Assembly: GCF_001295795.1 (NCBI RefSeq)
Contig: NZ_LJHY01000016.1
Location: forward strand, 1-64,000
Source: Novosphingobium sp. AAP83
GTDB lineage: Bacteria; Pseudomonadota; Alphaproteobacteria; Sphingomonadales; Sphingomonadaceae
Direction: 5' to 3'
Length of the DNA stretch: 64,000 bases
Made by a program: the position numbers and the translations under genes. This document shows positions 1 to 8,219 of the stretch, piece by piece (the stretch's first letter is position 1; each line of letters begins with the position of its first letter). The notes beneath the pieces are model-generated. The model searched no databases. It was given only the letters and a program-made list of their open reading frames with translations, and was not told the DNA's origin.

Positions 1-1113
1 GAGGCGGTGTGCGGCGCGGCGGTGCGCGCGGCCCAGGCGGTCGATTATGAAGGCGCGGGCACGATCGAATTCATCGCCGATGGCAGTGAAGGCCTGCGCG
101 CTGATCGTATCTGGTTCATGGAAATGAACACGCGGTTGCAAGTGGAACACCCCGTTACCGAGGAGATCACCGGCGTCGATCTGGTCGAATGGCAATTGCG
201 CGTGGCCAGCGGCGAGCCTTTGCCCAAGCGGCAGGACGAGCTTTCGATCAATGGTTGGGCGATGGAAGCGCGGCTTTATGCCGAAGATGCGACCAAGGGG
301 TTTTTGCCGAGCATCGGGCGGGTAACGGATTTCCACTTCCCGCAATATCGCGCGCGGATCGATACCGGCGTTGAAGCGGGCGCGGAGATATCGACGTTCT
401 ATGATCCGATGATCGCCAAAGTGATCGTCCAGCGCGATACCCGTGACGAGGCGATTGCGGCTTTGCGTGAAACGCTGGAGGAAGGCGTTGTCGGGCCGCT
501 CGTGTCCAATAGCGGGTTCCTTTGGCGGTTGCTGGGGAACGCTGCATTTGGCGCTGGCGCAGTTGATACCGGGCTGATCGAGCGCAATCTGGAAGTCTTG
601 GCATCGCGGCCCGAACCTTCGGCGGACGCGCTGGCGCGGGCTGCGCTGCGCTTGGCCGGAACGCCGGGCGTTATGCCGTGGTCGAGCCAATCAGGGCTGC
701 GTCTGAATGCGCCTGCGCAGCGCGCGGTGCTGCTGGCGGACCAGTTCGGGCGGCAGTTCGCGGCGGTTCTGGGCGATGAACCGGCGGTGGACCAATGGCC
801 TGCCGCGCGTGAAACCAGCATGGATGAAGGCGGCGAACGGTTTATGCTGCGCTTTGCCCGCACCGATGGAGGCGGCGCAGGCGCGGCATCGGATGGCGCG
901 ATCCTCTCGCCCATGCCGGGCAAAGTGATCTCGGTGGATGTTGTCGCGGGCCAGGCTGTGATTAAGGGCCAGAAGTTGTTGGTTCTGGAAGCGATGAAAA
1001 TGGAACACGCGCTGATCGCGCCCTTCGATGGCACCGTGGCAGAGCTGAACGCCGTGGCGGGCGCGCAAGTGCAGGTTGAGGCGGTGTTGGCGAGGATTGC
1101 TAAGGCGGATTAG
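1..1113 (+). CDS. Biotin-dependent acyl-CoA carboxylase, alpha (biotin carboxylase/BCCP) subunit, 3' part
   Basis: The reading frame is open to the left edge, so the start lies outside the window. What remains is the end of the ATP-grasp biotin carboxylase domain (the MNTRLQVEHPVTE signature), the biotin carboxylase C-terminal domain (ARLYAEDATKGFLPSIG), and a C-terminal biotinyl domain whose EAMKMEH motif holds the biotinylated lysine. Single-chain alpha subunits of this shape belong to methylcrotonyl-, geranyl- or propionyl-CoA carboxylases and work with a separate carboxyltransferase beta subunit, not seen here. The sequence looks most like the methylcrotonyl-CoA type, but the substrate cannot be fixed from this fragment. 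It would feed branched-chain or isoprenoid acyl-CoA breakdown in the cytoplasm. Confidence 0.9.
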   Translation, partial: EAVCGAAVRAAQAVDYEGAGTIEFIADGSEGLRADRIWFMEMNTRLQVEHPVTEEITGVDLVEWQLRVASGEPLPKRQDELSINGWAMEARLYAEDATKGFLPSIGRVTDFHFPQYRARIDTGVEAGAEISTFYDPMIAKVIVQRDTRDEAIAALRETLEEGVVGPLVSNSGFLWRLLGNAAFGAGAVDTGLIERNLEVLASRPEPSADALARAALRLAGTPGVMPWSSQSGLRLNAPAQRAVLLADQFGRQFAAVLGDEPAVDQWPAARETSMDEGGERFMLRFARTDGGGAGAASDGAILSPMPGKVISVDVVAGQAVIKGQKLLVLEAMKMEHALIAPFDGTVAELNAVAGAQVQVEAVLARIAKAD

Positions 1114-1242
1114 ACCAGAAGCCGAGCCCGCAGCCGGGCAAGGCGGGAGATGTGTTCGGACATGGTGAAATGCCTTGATCCATATCAATCGGTGAGGCGA
1201 TAGATGTGCGCTAGCCATAAAACTGGATGGTCTCTAATCCAT

Positions 1243-1248
1243 TATACT
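1243..1248 (+). promoter_or_regulatory. Possible -10 element upstream of the lipoyl-domain gene
   Basis: A TATACT hexamer sits in an AT-rich patch about 38 bases before the lipoyl-domain start codon, in an otherwise GC-rich region. No convincing -35 box was found 16 to 18 bases upstream. The 172-base gap between the carboxylase and the lipoyl gene holds nothing else I recognise, so a separate promoter here is plausible but weakly supported. Confidence 0.25.
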
Positions 1249-1285
1249 TTACCCGCTAAACCTAAGCCTTAAAAAGGATTATTAG

Positions 1286-1516
1286 ATGGCTGTTGAAGTG
1301 TTGCTCCCAAAACTTGGGTTTTCTATGAATGAGGGCCAGATTGCGGAATGGCTGGTACAAGACGGTGCCAATGTAAGAGAAGGCGATCCGCTGTTTCTGC
1401 TTGAAGCTGATAAGTCCTCTAATGAGGTAGAAGCGCCCGCTAGTGGTATTTTGCGGATCAACGCAGAAATCGGCGAAACCTACGAAGTGGGCACGCTAAT
1501 CGCGATCATCGAATAA
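1286..1516 (+). CDS. Stand-alone lipoyl (biotinyl/lipoyl carrier) domain protein, 76 aa
   Basis: The whole protein is a single lipoyl domain. PKLGFSMNEG lies at the start and EADKSSNEVEAPASG carries the predicted lipoyl-lysine at residue 43. There is no peripheral subunit-binding domain and no acyltransferase domain, so it is a carrier only and not a complete E2. An AAGGA ribosome site lies seven bases before the ATG. The neighbours are an alpha/beta hydrolase 32 bases downstream and, 3.7 kb on, the E1 alpha/beta genes of a 2-oxoacid dehydrogenase. By eye, base composition is more AT-rich than in the carboxylase before it. It could be the swinging arm for the E1 genes; that partnership is inferred. 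Confidence 0.85.
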   Translation: MAVEVLLPKLGFSMNEGQIAEWLVQDGANVREGDPLFLLEADKSSNEVEAPASGILRINAEIGETYEVGTLIAIIE

Positions 1517-1548
1517 GACTGGTTAGCGCTAAAGTGAGGGCGGACGAG

Positions 1549-2511
1549 ATGCCGAACCAGGAAGCACCGTTTATTCGTGAGGATTGCGCTGCTTTCCTCA
1601 AAGTCTTTCTTGCGCAATCGCGCCCGCCGATGAGTGATGACGGCGTGCGACAGATGCGCCAGATTTCTTCAGAGATGATGGCGCAGATGATGCAGGCGAT
1701 TGAACTGCCCATCGGTGAGTTGGCAGTTGACCGCGACTTCACGATTCCTGGCTCTGGCGGTGATGTACCTGCGCGATTGTTTGATGCGCGCAAGCATAGG
1801 GTGGCAGGCCCGGTTATCATGTTCTTCCATGGCGGAGGATTCGTAACCGGCAGCGTGGCCACCCATGCCCCACTGGCTGCAGAGATCGCTCGGCAGCTCG
1901 ATTTGCCGGTGATCTCGATCGAGTACCGCTTGGCGCCCGAAAGCAAATGGCCAGCAGCGCCTGACGATGCAGAAGCTGCGTCACGCTGGATTGCCGGCAA
2001 TGGCGCTGCGATTGGTCTTGAAATTGATGGACTCGTGCTTTGCGGCGACAGCGCCGGTGGAACGCTGACGCTGGTCTCGGGCCTTGCCCTTCGCGATAAC
2101 CCAGCCGCAGTGCCGGTGCGTCTGTTGCTGGCGCTGTATCCAATGGCGGATGCTTCACGCGCTTACCCTTCACGTAGCGAATTCGCTGACGGGTACGGTC
2201 TGTCTACCAAAGACATGGCATATTACGACGCGGCTTACGCTGCCAATCCCCATAGCCCGCGCCATTCTGCTCTAGTAGCAGACCTTACCGGATTGCCGCC
2301 GGTTGTTGTCGCAACTGCATCGCTTGATCCCCTACGCGATAGCGGGCGCGCCCTTGCATCCGCACTGGCGCAAGCCGGCGTGCCGGTCGCTTTCCACGAA
2401 GCGCACGGCCTGATCCACGGCTATGCCACATTCCGTCGCGGCATTCCTTCGGCTAATCAAGACCTTGCCCAAGTTCTGACTTTGGCAAAGGCGATGCTGG
2501 GCCGCACCTAG
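1549..2511 (+). CDS. Alpha/beta hydrolase of the hormone-sensitive lipase (HSL) family
   Basis: This 320-residue esterase-like protein has the oxyanion motif HGGGF near residue 94, the nucleophile elbow GDSAGG with Ser168, an aspartate in the SLDPLRDSG segment, and a histidine in GLIHGYA near the C-terminus. That is the complete HSL/arylesterase catalytic set. I chose the ATG at 1549 because GAGGG lies eight bases upstream; an upstream GTG at 1534 is the alternative. It follows the lipoyl-carrier gene directly. Acetoin dehydrogenase E2 (AcoC) joins a lipoyl domain to an alpha/beta hydrolase in one chain, so this pair recalls a split version, but the HSL motif differs from the AcoC hydrolase. 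A plain ester or lactone hydrolase is the safer reading. Confidence 0.85.
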   Translation: MPNQEAPFIREDCAAFLKVFLAQSRPPMSDDGVRQMRQISSEMMAQMMQAIELPIGELAVDRDFTIPGSGGDVPARLFDARKHRVAGPVIMFFHGGGFVTGSVATHAPLAAEIARQLDLPVISIEYRLAPESKWPAAPDDAEAASRWIAGNGAAIGLEIDGLVLCGDSAGGTLTLVSGLALRDNPAAVPVRLLLALYPMADASRAYPSRSEFADGYGLSTKDMAYYDAAYAANPHSPRHSALVADLTGLPPVVVATASLDPLRDSGRALASALAQAGVPVAFHEAHGLIHGYATFRRGIPSANQDLAQVLTLAKAMLGRT

Positions 2512-2518
2512 GATTGGA

Positions 2519-3316
2519 TCAAGCGGCCCCGAAAATCGGAGGCCGCTTTTCAATCAGCGCTTGAACCGCTTCGCGGTGATCGGCACTGCGCACGCTTTCA
2601 CCCTCCCATGCCAGACCTTGATCGAGCACGAGCGCGGCAATGCGCTTCAATTCAAGGTTGGTGAGCATCTTGGTGTAGCGGATAGCCATTTGTGCGCCCG
2701 CCAAAAGCTTGGCGCAAAACGCATCTACTGCTGCATCAAGCTGATCGAGCGGCAGAGCATGATTGATCAAACCGATGTCGGCAGCCTTTACGGCTGACAA
2801 CAATTCACCGGTTAACAAGTACTCCTTGGCGCGGGTTAAACCCAAACGCTGCGCCCAGATGATCGCCCCACCATCACCTGCGACCAACCCAACGTGCACA
2901 TGTGGATCGCCGATTTTGGCATTTTCAGCCGCAAAAATCACATCACACAGCAGCGCAATCGTCGCACCGAGGCCAACCGCATGGCCATTCATACGGCACA
3001 CGACAGGCTTGGTAATGTCCAGCAAGGTAAGCACGATAGCCTTGGCAATCTGAATTTCGAAGTCAAACTTGTCAGGGTTTGCAGCATTGTGCGCGATGTG
3101 GTCCAAGTCGCCACCTGCCGAAAACGCGCGCCCTGCCCCGGTCAGCAGCACCGCGTCAGAGTTCTGATCATCCCGCGCAAATTCGAGAGCGGCCACCATT
3201 TCTGTATGCAGCGCCAGATCGAACGCGTTGAGCGTTTCGGGACGGTTGAGCGTGATCGCCAGCAAACGGCCGCGCCGTTCTAGCAGGATAGTTTCAAGGA
3301 CAGGAATATCGGTCAT
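2519..3316 (-). CDS. Crotonase (enoyl-CoA hydratase/isomerase) family protein lacking both hydratase glutamates
   Basis: At 265 residues this is a normal-length crotonase with oxyanion-hole segments GRAFSAGGDL and NGHAVGLGAT. Aligning by motif to rat enoyl-CoA hydratase, the position of Glu144 (GGGCELAMM) is Thr in LGATIALLCD, and that of Glu164 (the PE motif, 20 residues later) is His in GDPHVHVG. An acidic residue survives in the following AGDGG. Hydration by the two-glutamate mechanism is therefore unlikely; isomerase, hydrolase or another crotonase chemistry is more probable. It converges on the hydrolase gene with only seven bases between, and is divergent from the KstD-like gene. Confidence 0.85.
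   Translation of the reverse strand: MTDIPVLETILLERRGRLLAITLNRPETLNAFDLALHTEMVAALEFARDDQNSDAVLLTGAGRAFSAGGDLDHIAHNAANPDKFDFEIQIAKAIVLTLLDITKPVVCRMNGHAVGLGATIALLCDVIFAAENAKIGDPHVHVGLVAGDGGAIIWAQRLGLTRAKEYLLTGELLSAVKAADIGLINHALPLDQLDAAVDAFCAKLLAGAQMAIRYTKMLTNLELKRIAALVLDQGLAWEGESVRSADHREAVQALIEKRPPIFGAA
2521..2550 (+). terminator. Rho-independent terminator for the lipoyl/hydrolase transcript
   Basis: AAGCGGCC and GGCCGCTT form an eight-base stem, extended inside by CCGA/TCGG around an AAA loop, and the plus strand continues into a run of four T. It lies within the last codons of the convergent crotonase gene, ten bases after the hydrolase stop. Confidence 0.65.
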
Positions 3317-3423
3317 GTCGGTTCCATATCACGCCGCAGCGATATGCCCACTCCGCCCCGGCGATAAGGCTTGTCTGGCCATCCGCCTGCGGGTCTAAAC
3401 GCTCTATTCAGGAGAGAGATGTG

Positions 3424-5100
3424 ATGAGCGATTTTGACGAGACATTCGACTGGATCGTGGTCGGCAGCGGAGCGGGGTCGATGACTTCGGCACTAGTCAT
3501 GCGCCAGGCGGGGAAGCGCGTTTTGGTGCTGGAAAAAACGCCCTACGTGGGCGGCACCACGGCCAAATCGGGCGGCGTGATCTGGGTGCCGAACAACCGT
3601 TTGATGCAAAAGGCCGGTGAGATCGATAGCACCGAGGCGGGGGTCAAATATCTTGAGCATCTGGCGCAGAACCTGCCCGGCTCAACCCCGGCCAAACGCC
3701 GCGCCTATGTGACACAGAGCCAGAAGATGATCGATTTCCTGATTGCACAGGGTATCCCGATGGAGCGCGGCGCCGACTTTTGGCCCGATTATTACGATGA
3801 GGCACCGGGCGGTTGCAAAACAAGCCGTACCGTAGTGGCGCGCTATTTCAACAAGGCCGAGCTTGGGCCGGAATGGGCCGCGAAGCTGCGCCCCGGTTTT
3901 GTCAGCCAGCCTGCAATGCTGTCAGAAGGCATGAAACTGGCCTGGGTTGGCAAAAGCTGGAAGATCAAGCTGCTGCTGCTGCGCATCGGCTTGCGGTTGA
4001 TCGCTGGCAAGTTGACCGGCAAGCAGTGGGTTTCGGCTGGTGCTGCGCTGCAAGGGCGTTTGCTGAAGGCTATTCTTGATGCAGGGGCCGATGTGCGCAC
4101 TGATAGTGCGGTGCGTGAATTAGTTTATGAAGACGGGCGGGTCACCGGCGTGGTTGCTATGATCGAAGGCCAGCCCCGCCGCATCGGCGCTGCTCTGGGC
4201 GTGCTGGTCAACGCTGGCGGTTTTGCGCAAAATCAAGCGATGCGCGATCACTATATGCCCGGCACGCAGGCAGCATGGTCGAACACGCCCGAGGGCGACA
4301 CTGGCGACATGCACACCGAGATGGAGCGGGTTGGCGCGGAACTCGGCCAGATGGACCAGATGGTGGGCTATCAGATGACGCGGATGCCGGGTTGGGAGCA
4401 GGCCTTTGTCAAGCCTCCCGCGCAAAGCCTGACGGGCAAGCCGGGGGCGATCCTGGTCGACCAATCGGGCGTGCGCTATATGAACGAAGGCGGCAGCTAT
4501 GAACTGTACTGCCAGAACATGTTTGAACGGAACCGCACGGTGCCGGCGATCCCCAGTTGGGCGATTTTCGATGCGCACTTTGCCGAACAGTACCCGATTG
4601 CCGGGGTAAAAATGGCGAAATACTATCAAGTGTGGAAGGATAGCGGCTATTTGAAAGAGGCCGAAACCCCTGCCGCGCTGGCCGAATTGATCGGCGTGCC
4701 GCCAACAGCGCTAGAAACAACGGTTGCCCGCTGGAACGACTTTGTCGATGCCGGTGTCGATGCCGATTTTGGCAGGGGTGCGCGCGAATACGACAAATGG
4801 CTGGGCGATCCGTTCCTCAAGCCCAATCCGGCATTGGCGCGGATTGATAAGGGGCCGTTTTATGCGGTCGATGTCGTCCCCGGCGATGTATCGACATATG
4901 GCGGCGCGGTGACCGATGAACGGGCGCAGGTGCTGCGGCCCGATGGTTCGGTGATCAACGGACTTTATGCCTGCGGCGTGTCCAGTGCCAGCGTCATGGG
5001 CGGGGTCTATGTTGGCGCAGGTGCCAGCATAGGACCCTCGATGGCATTTGGCTTTGTCGCAGCTAAACACGCAGCTGGTCTCGAGAATACGTTAGCTTAA
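3424..5100 (+). CDS. FAD-dependent oxidoreductase, 3-ketosteroid-delta1-dehydrogenase-like (KstD/fumarate reductase flavoprotein family)
   Basis: The 558-residue flavoprotein begins with a dinucleotide-binding fold, VVGSGAGS around residue 15, then VLEKTPYVGGTTAKSGG for FAD. It ends with the KstD-style segment GLYACGVSSASVMGGVYVGAGASIG, which keeps the C-terminal tyrosine of KstD enzymes. RYMNEGGSYELY in the middle resembles the tyrosine-bearing substrate segment. Length fits KstD (about 510 to 570). Such enzymes introduce a double bond next to a ring ketone and pass electrons to a quinone or other acceptor. I start at the ATG seven bases after GGAGAG; a GTG one codon earlier is possible. Whether the substrate is a steroid or another cyclic ketone is not shown by sequence. 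Confidence 0.85.
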   Translation: MSDFDETFDWIVVGSGAGSMTSALVMRQAGKRVLVLEKTPYVGGTTAKSGGVIWVPNNRLMQKAGEIDSTEAGVKYLEHLAQNLPGSTPAKRRAYVTQSQKMIDFLIAQGIPMERGADFWPDYYDEAPGGCKTSRTVVARYFNKAELGPEWAAKLRPGFVSQPAMLSEGMKLAWVGKSWKIKLLLLRIGLRLIAGKLTGKQWVSAGAALQGRLLKAILDAGADVRTDSAVRELVYEDGRVTGVVAMIEGQPRRIGAALGVLVNAGGFAQNQAMRDHYMPGTQAAWSNTPEGDTGDMHTEMERVGAELGQMDQMVGYQMTRMPGWEQAFVKPPAQSLTGKPGAILVDQSGVRYMNEGGSYELYCQNMFERNRTVPAIPSWAIFDAHFAEQYPIAGVKMAKYYQVWKDSGYLKEAETPAALAELIGVPPTALETTVARWNDFVDAGVDADFGRGAREYDKWLGDPFLKPNPALARIDKGPFYAVDVVPGDVSTYGGAVTDERAQVLRPDGSVINGLYACGVSSASVMGGVYVGAGASIGPSMAFGFVAAKHAAGLENTLA

Positions 5101-5208
5101 CCCCCTCCAAGCAACCGGATCGAGGGCACATATCGCTGTGGCGCGGTTGACCTGTCCAGCCGTGGAACCGACATTGCAAAGCTCTTAAAACAGCCATCAG
5201 GGGATACC

Positions 5209-6204
5209 ATGGCAGAGCTTAGCAATGCCTCAAGGCCAGACGGTAAGGCCTTGGTCGACATTTATCGCCGCATGTTGCGGGTGGAGCGCAATGATGATGC
5301 GATCCGTGCGACCTTGCGCCGTGGCCGGTTGCAGATGCCGTATTATTCGGCGCGCGGACAGGAGGTCATTCCAGCCACGATCTCGCACCTGCTGAACCAG
5401 GACGATCAGATCTGCACTATCTATCGCGGTATTCAGGATATGGTTGCCAAGGACATGCCGCTCAAACCGCTGTGGGCGGAAATCGCAGGCGGTGTGGATG
5501 GCACCTGCAAAGGCAAAGGTGGCCCGATGCACCTCACCTATCCCGAAATGGGGATCATGGTCACGACAGGGATCGTCGGTTCGTCCATGCCCATCGCCAA
5601 TGGCCTTGCGTGGGCAGCACAGATGGACAATTCAAAGCGCGTCGTGGTGGCCTACTTTGGCGATGGCGCTTCGAACATCGGCGCTTTTCATGAAGCGCTG
5701 AACATGGCTTCGTTGTGGAAACTTCCGGTGATCTTTGTCTGCGCCAACAACGGCTTTGCCGAACACACCCGTTATGAAGACGGCACTTCGGTGGACCAGA
5801 TTTCAAAGCGCGCAGCCAGCTATGCAATGCCCGGCTTCACGGTGGACGGCAATGATACTGACGACATGTATGCCCATGTCTCGGCAGCGATTGCACGTGC
5901 ACGTGATGGCGAAGGACCAACTTTGCTGGAGTGCATGACCTTCCGCTTCCTTGGCCACGTGCTCGGCGATGATGATTTCTACATGGACAAAGCGGTCAAG
6001 GCCGCAGCGATGGAAGCTGATCCGCTTCCCGCATTGCGCGCGCGCTTGATTGTAGAAGGCCATGCGACCGAGGACGAGCTTGTGGCCTTGCAGGCTGCAA
6101 TCGTTGCCGAAATTGCCGAAGCGCAAGAGTTTGGCCTGAATAGCCCCGCGCCGTCCTTGGACGAATTGCGCCGCGATGTGTTTGCGCAGGAGTTGCCGGC
6201 ATGA
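5209..6204 (+). CDS. 2-oxoacid/acetoin-type dehydrogenase E1 component, alpha subunit (TPP-binding)
   Basis: The thiamine diphosphate motif GDGASN begins at residue 151 and runs to the paired asparagines about 30 residues on (GDGx~27NN). GGKGGPMH-like sequence (GKGGPMHL, near 103) and GIVGSSMPIANGLAWA are standard for E1 alpha. With 331 residues it is short, like acetoin dehydrogenase AcoA or the PDH E1 alpha core. It would decarboxylate a 2-oxoacid or cleave a hydroxyketone and load the acyl group on a lipoyl carrier. It overlaps the beta subunit by four bases, so the two are translationally coupled. No E2 acyltransferase or E3 is seen in the window. Confidence 0.9.
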   Translation: MAELSNASRPDGKALVDIYRRMLRVERNDDAIRATLRRGRLQMPYYSARGQEVIPATISHLLNQDDQICTIYRGIQDMVAKDMPLKPLWAEIAGGVDGTCKGKGGPMHLTYPEMGIMVTTGIVGSSMPIANGLAWAAQMDNSKRVVVAYFGDGASNIGAFHEALNMASLWKLPVIFVCANNGFAEHTRYEDGTSVDQISKRAASYAMPGFTVDGNDTDDMYAHVSAAIARARDGEGPTLLECMTFRFLGHVLGDDDFYMDKAVKAAAMEADPLPALRARLIVEGHATEDELVALQAAIVAEIAEAQEFGLNSPAPSLDELRRDVFAQELPA

Positions 6205-7190
6205 GTGAAATGATCAAGATGAACGGCGTTCAGGCGATCAACGCGGCGATGGTTCAAGCAATGGAAGCCGACGCAAAAGTGGTTGTGCTAGGCGAAGATG
6301 TCGGTGACCGCGAAGGTGGCGGCGTAACCGGCACGATGAAGGGCCTGTCGACACGCTTTGGCGATCACCGCGTACGATCAACCCCGATCTCGGAACAAGC
6401 GATCATGGGCGCAGCGATTGGTGCTGCGATGGCGGGATACAAGCCCGTTGCCGAAATCATGATGATGAACTTCACCACTGTGGCGATGGACATGATCGTG
6501 AACCATGCCGCCAAATTGCGCTTTATGTCGGGTGGACAAACCAGTGTGCCGATCACGATCCGCACGATGACTGGTGCTGGTTGGCAAACCGCTGGTCAGC
6601 ATTCGGATTTCCTCGAAGGCTGGTTTGCGCATACGGCAGGGATCAAGGTCGTCGCCGGGTCCAACCCTGCTGACCTGAAGGGTTTGTTGCTTTCGTGCAT
6701 CGACGATCCCGATCCATGCATCTTCATCGAAGGCGGGCTGACGCTGTTTGCCCCCGGGGAGGTTTCGCCCGATCAAGGGCCGATTCCGCTGGGCAAGGCT
6801 AAAGTGGTGGTCCCGGGCACCGATGTAACGATCGTATCATGGTCCACCCAAGTGCTGCGCTGCCAAATGGCGATGCAAGGGCTGGCCGAAGCCGGAATCT
6901 CGGCAGAACTGATCGATCTGCGCACCATTTCCCCTTGGGACCGCGAATGCGTGATCGAATCTGTCGCCAAGACAGGCCGCGCGATGATCGTTCACGAAGC
7001 GGTGCGTTCATTTGGCCCGGGCGCAGAAATTGCCGCTACGATCAATGAGGAATTGTTCGGCAAACTGAAGAAGCCGGTGATGCGGCTTGGTGCGCCAAAG
7101 TGCCCCGTGCCTTTCGCCAAGAACCTTGAAGATGCCTATATCGTGCAGCCTGCGGCCATTGTTGAAGCCGCCAAGGCTCTGATGGCCTGA
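6201..7190 (+). CDS. 2-oxoacid/acetoin-type dehydrogenase E1 component, beta subunit (transketolase-like)
   Basis: 329 residues with the pyrimidine-binding domain first (LGEDVGDREGGG, then RVRSTPISEQAIMGAAIGAA carrying the conserved glutamate near residue 60) and the transketolase C-terminal domain after about residue 200 (VTIVSWSTQVL, LIDLRTISPWD, VHEAVRSFGPGAEIAA). This is a complete E1 beta. It forms the alpha2beta2 E1 with the coupled upstream gene. Family resemblance covers pyruvate, acetoin and branched-chain E1, and I cannot assign the substrate. The stand-alone lipoyl protein upstream is the only candidate carrier in sight. A strong bidirectional terminator follows. Confidence 0.9.
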   Translation: MSEMIKMNGVQAINAAMVQAMEADAKVVVLGEDVGDREGGGVTGTMKGLSTRFGDHRVRSTPISEQAIMGAAIGAAMAGYKPVAEIMMMNFTTVAMDMIVNHAAKLRFMSGGQTSVPITIRTMTGAGWQTAGQHSDFLEGWFAHTAGIKVVAGSNPADLKGLLLSCIDDPDPCIFIEGGLTLFAPGEVSPDQGPIPLGKAKVVVPGTDVTIVSWSTQVLRCQMAMQGLAEAGISAELIDLRTISPWDRECVIESVAKTGRAMIVHEAVRSFGPGAEIAATINEELFGKLKKPVMRLGAPKCPVPFAKNLEDAYIVQPAAIVEAAKALMA

Positions 7191-7196
7191 TATGCC

Positions 7197-7229
7197 AAGC
7201 CCTGCGCCGTCTGGGCGGCGCAGGGCTTT
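7197..7229. terminator. Bidirectional terminator between E1 beta and the acyl-CoA dehydrogenase operon
   Basis: AAGCCCTGCGCC and GGCGCAGGGCTT form a perfect twelve-base stem around an eight-base loop. It lies between the stops of two convergent operons. The flanking T tract is short on both strands. Confidence 0.75.
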
Positions 7230-7250
7230 GGATCTTGCAATTGCGTTTGA

Positions 7251-8219
7251 TTAATTAGACTTTTGCTGGCCCAGCGCGACGCGCCCGGCAAATCCGTTCC
7301 AGTGATCTGCATCGCCGCCAAGTGCAGCATTCAGATAGGCCCGCTTCAGGAAGCGGTGGCAGGGATGTTCGACCGTCAGGCCGATCCCACCGTGCAACTG
7401 GACCGCTTCTTCGGCAACCCGGCAAAACGAAGTTGTGGCAAGCGCCTTGAGCGCTGCCAGATCGTGCAACGACACAGCATCACCGGTGCGGCTCCACAAC
7501 AGCGCTTCTGCCGCCACGACCGCAATTTTCATGTCGGCCACGCGATGCTTCAAGGCCTGGAACAGCGCAAGCGGACGATCAAACTGGCGGCGAGTTTTGA
7601 GGTATTCAATGCTCATATCGAGCACCGCATCGGCACCGCCGACTGCATCGGCAGAGAGCGCCAGCAACAAGCGGGACAGCGCGCGGATATAGGCGTCATG
7701 CGCATCCGCACCGTTTGCAATCACGGTTTGCCCGGCGATTTCCACATCGAACAAGCGGCGGGTTTCATCCCATGTGGCGTTCTGGCTGGCGCTGGCAATA
7801 TCGGCCAGCGCAATGCGATCAGGGCCTAATACCAACATTTGCGACGCCTGATCCGCATCGGGCACACACGTCAGCGTGCCTGCCTGATGCAGCGCCAGCG
7901 ACAGGCCCAAGCGTTGGCCGCCGATGGCCGCGCCGAGCAATTCGTCGCGCGCGGCAAAGTCTGGCACGCTGCACAGCACATCAATCGCCAGCATCTGGGC
8001 AATCGCGGGGCCGGGCACCAGCGCGCGGCCAAGCTCGATATGGACCGCAGCCAGCGCTTCTGGCCCAAGCCCCAAACCGCCATGATCCTCGGGCACGGCC
8101 ATCGCAAACCAGCCCATTTCCACCAGACGCTCCCAGCTTTGGTCAGCCGGTGGCATCAGGCCATCACTGCCAAGGCCCTTGCGCGCGCTATCGCGCAGTT
8201 CTTCGCGCGAGATCATCAT
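7251..8219 (-). CDS. Acyl-CoA dehydrogenase-like protein, small subunit of a probable heteromeric pair
   Basis: At about 322 residues it is shorter than a classical acyl-CoA dehydrogenase (about 380), but has the N-terminal helical domain (MAVPEDHGGLGLG), a diverged middle beta domain and the C-terminal helical domain (QLHGGIGLTVEHP near the end). The middle domain lacks the usual SEPGAGSD loop. The start is one of two adjacent ATG codons overlapping the stop of the upstream acyl-CoA dehydrogenase, so the two are coupled. Paired short and long FadE subunits forming alpha2beta2 enzymes are known from actinobacterial steroid catabolism (ChsE1-ChsE2). I infer the same arrangement here. Confidence 0.8.
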   Translation of the reverse strand: MMISREELRDSARKGLGSDGLMPPADQSWERLVEMGWFAMAVPEDHGGLGLGPEALAAVHIELGRALVPGPAIAQMLAIDVLCSVPDFAARDELLGAAIGGQRLGLSLALHQAGTLTCVPDADQASQMLVLGPDRIALADIASASQNATWDETRRLFDVEIAGQTVIANGADAHDAYIRALSRLLLALSADAVGGADAVLDMSIEYLKTRRQFDRPLALFQALKHRVADMKIAVVAAEALLWSRTGDAVSLHDLAALKALATTSFCRVAEEAVQLHGGIGLTVEHPCHRFLKRAYLNAALGGDADHWNGFAGRVALGQQKSN

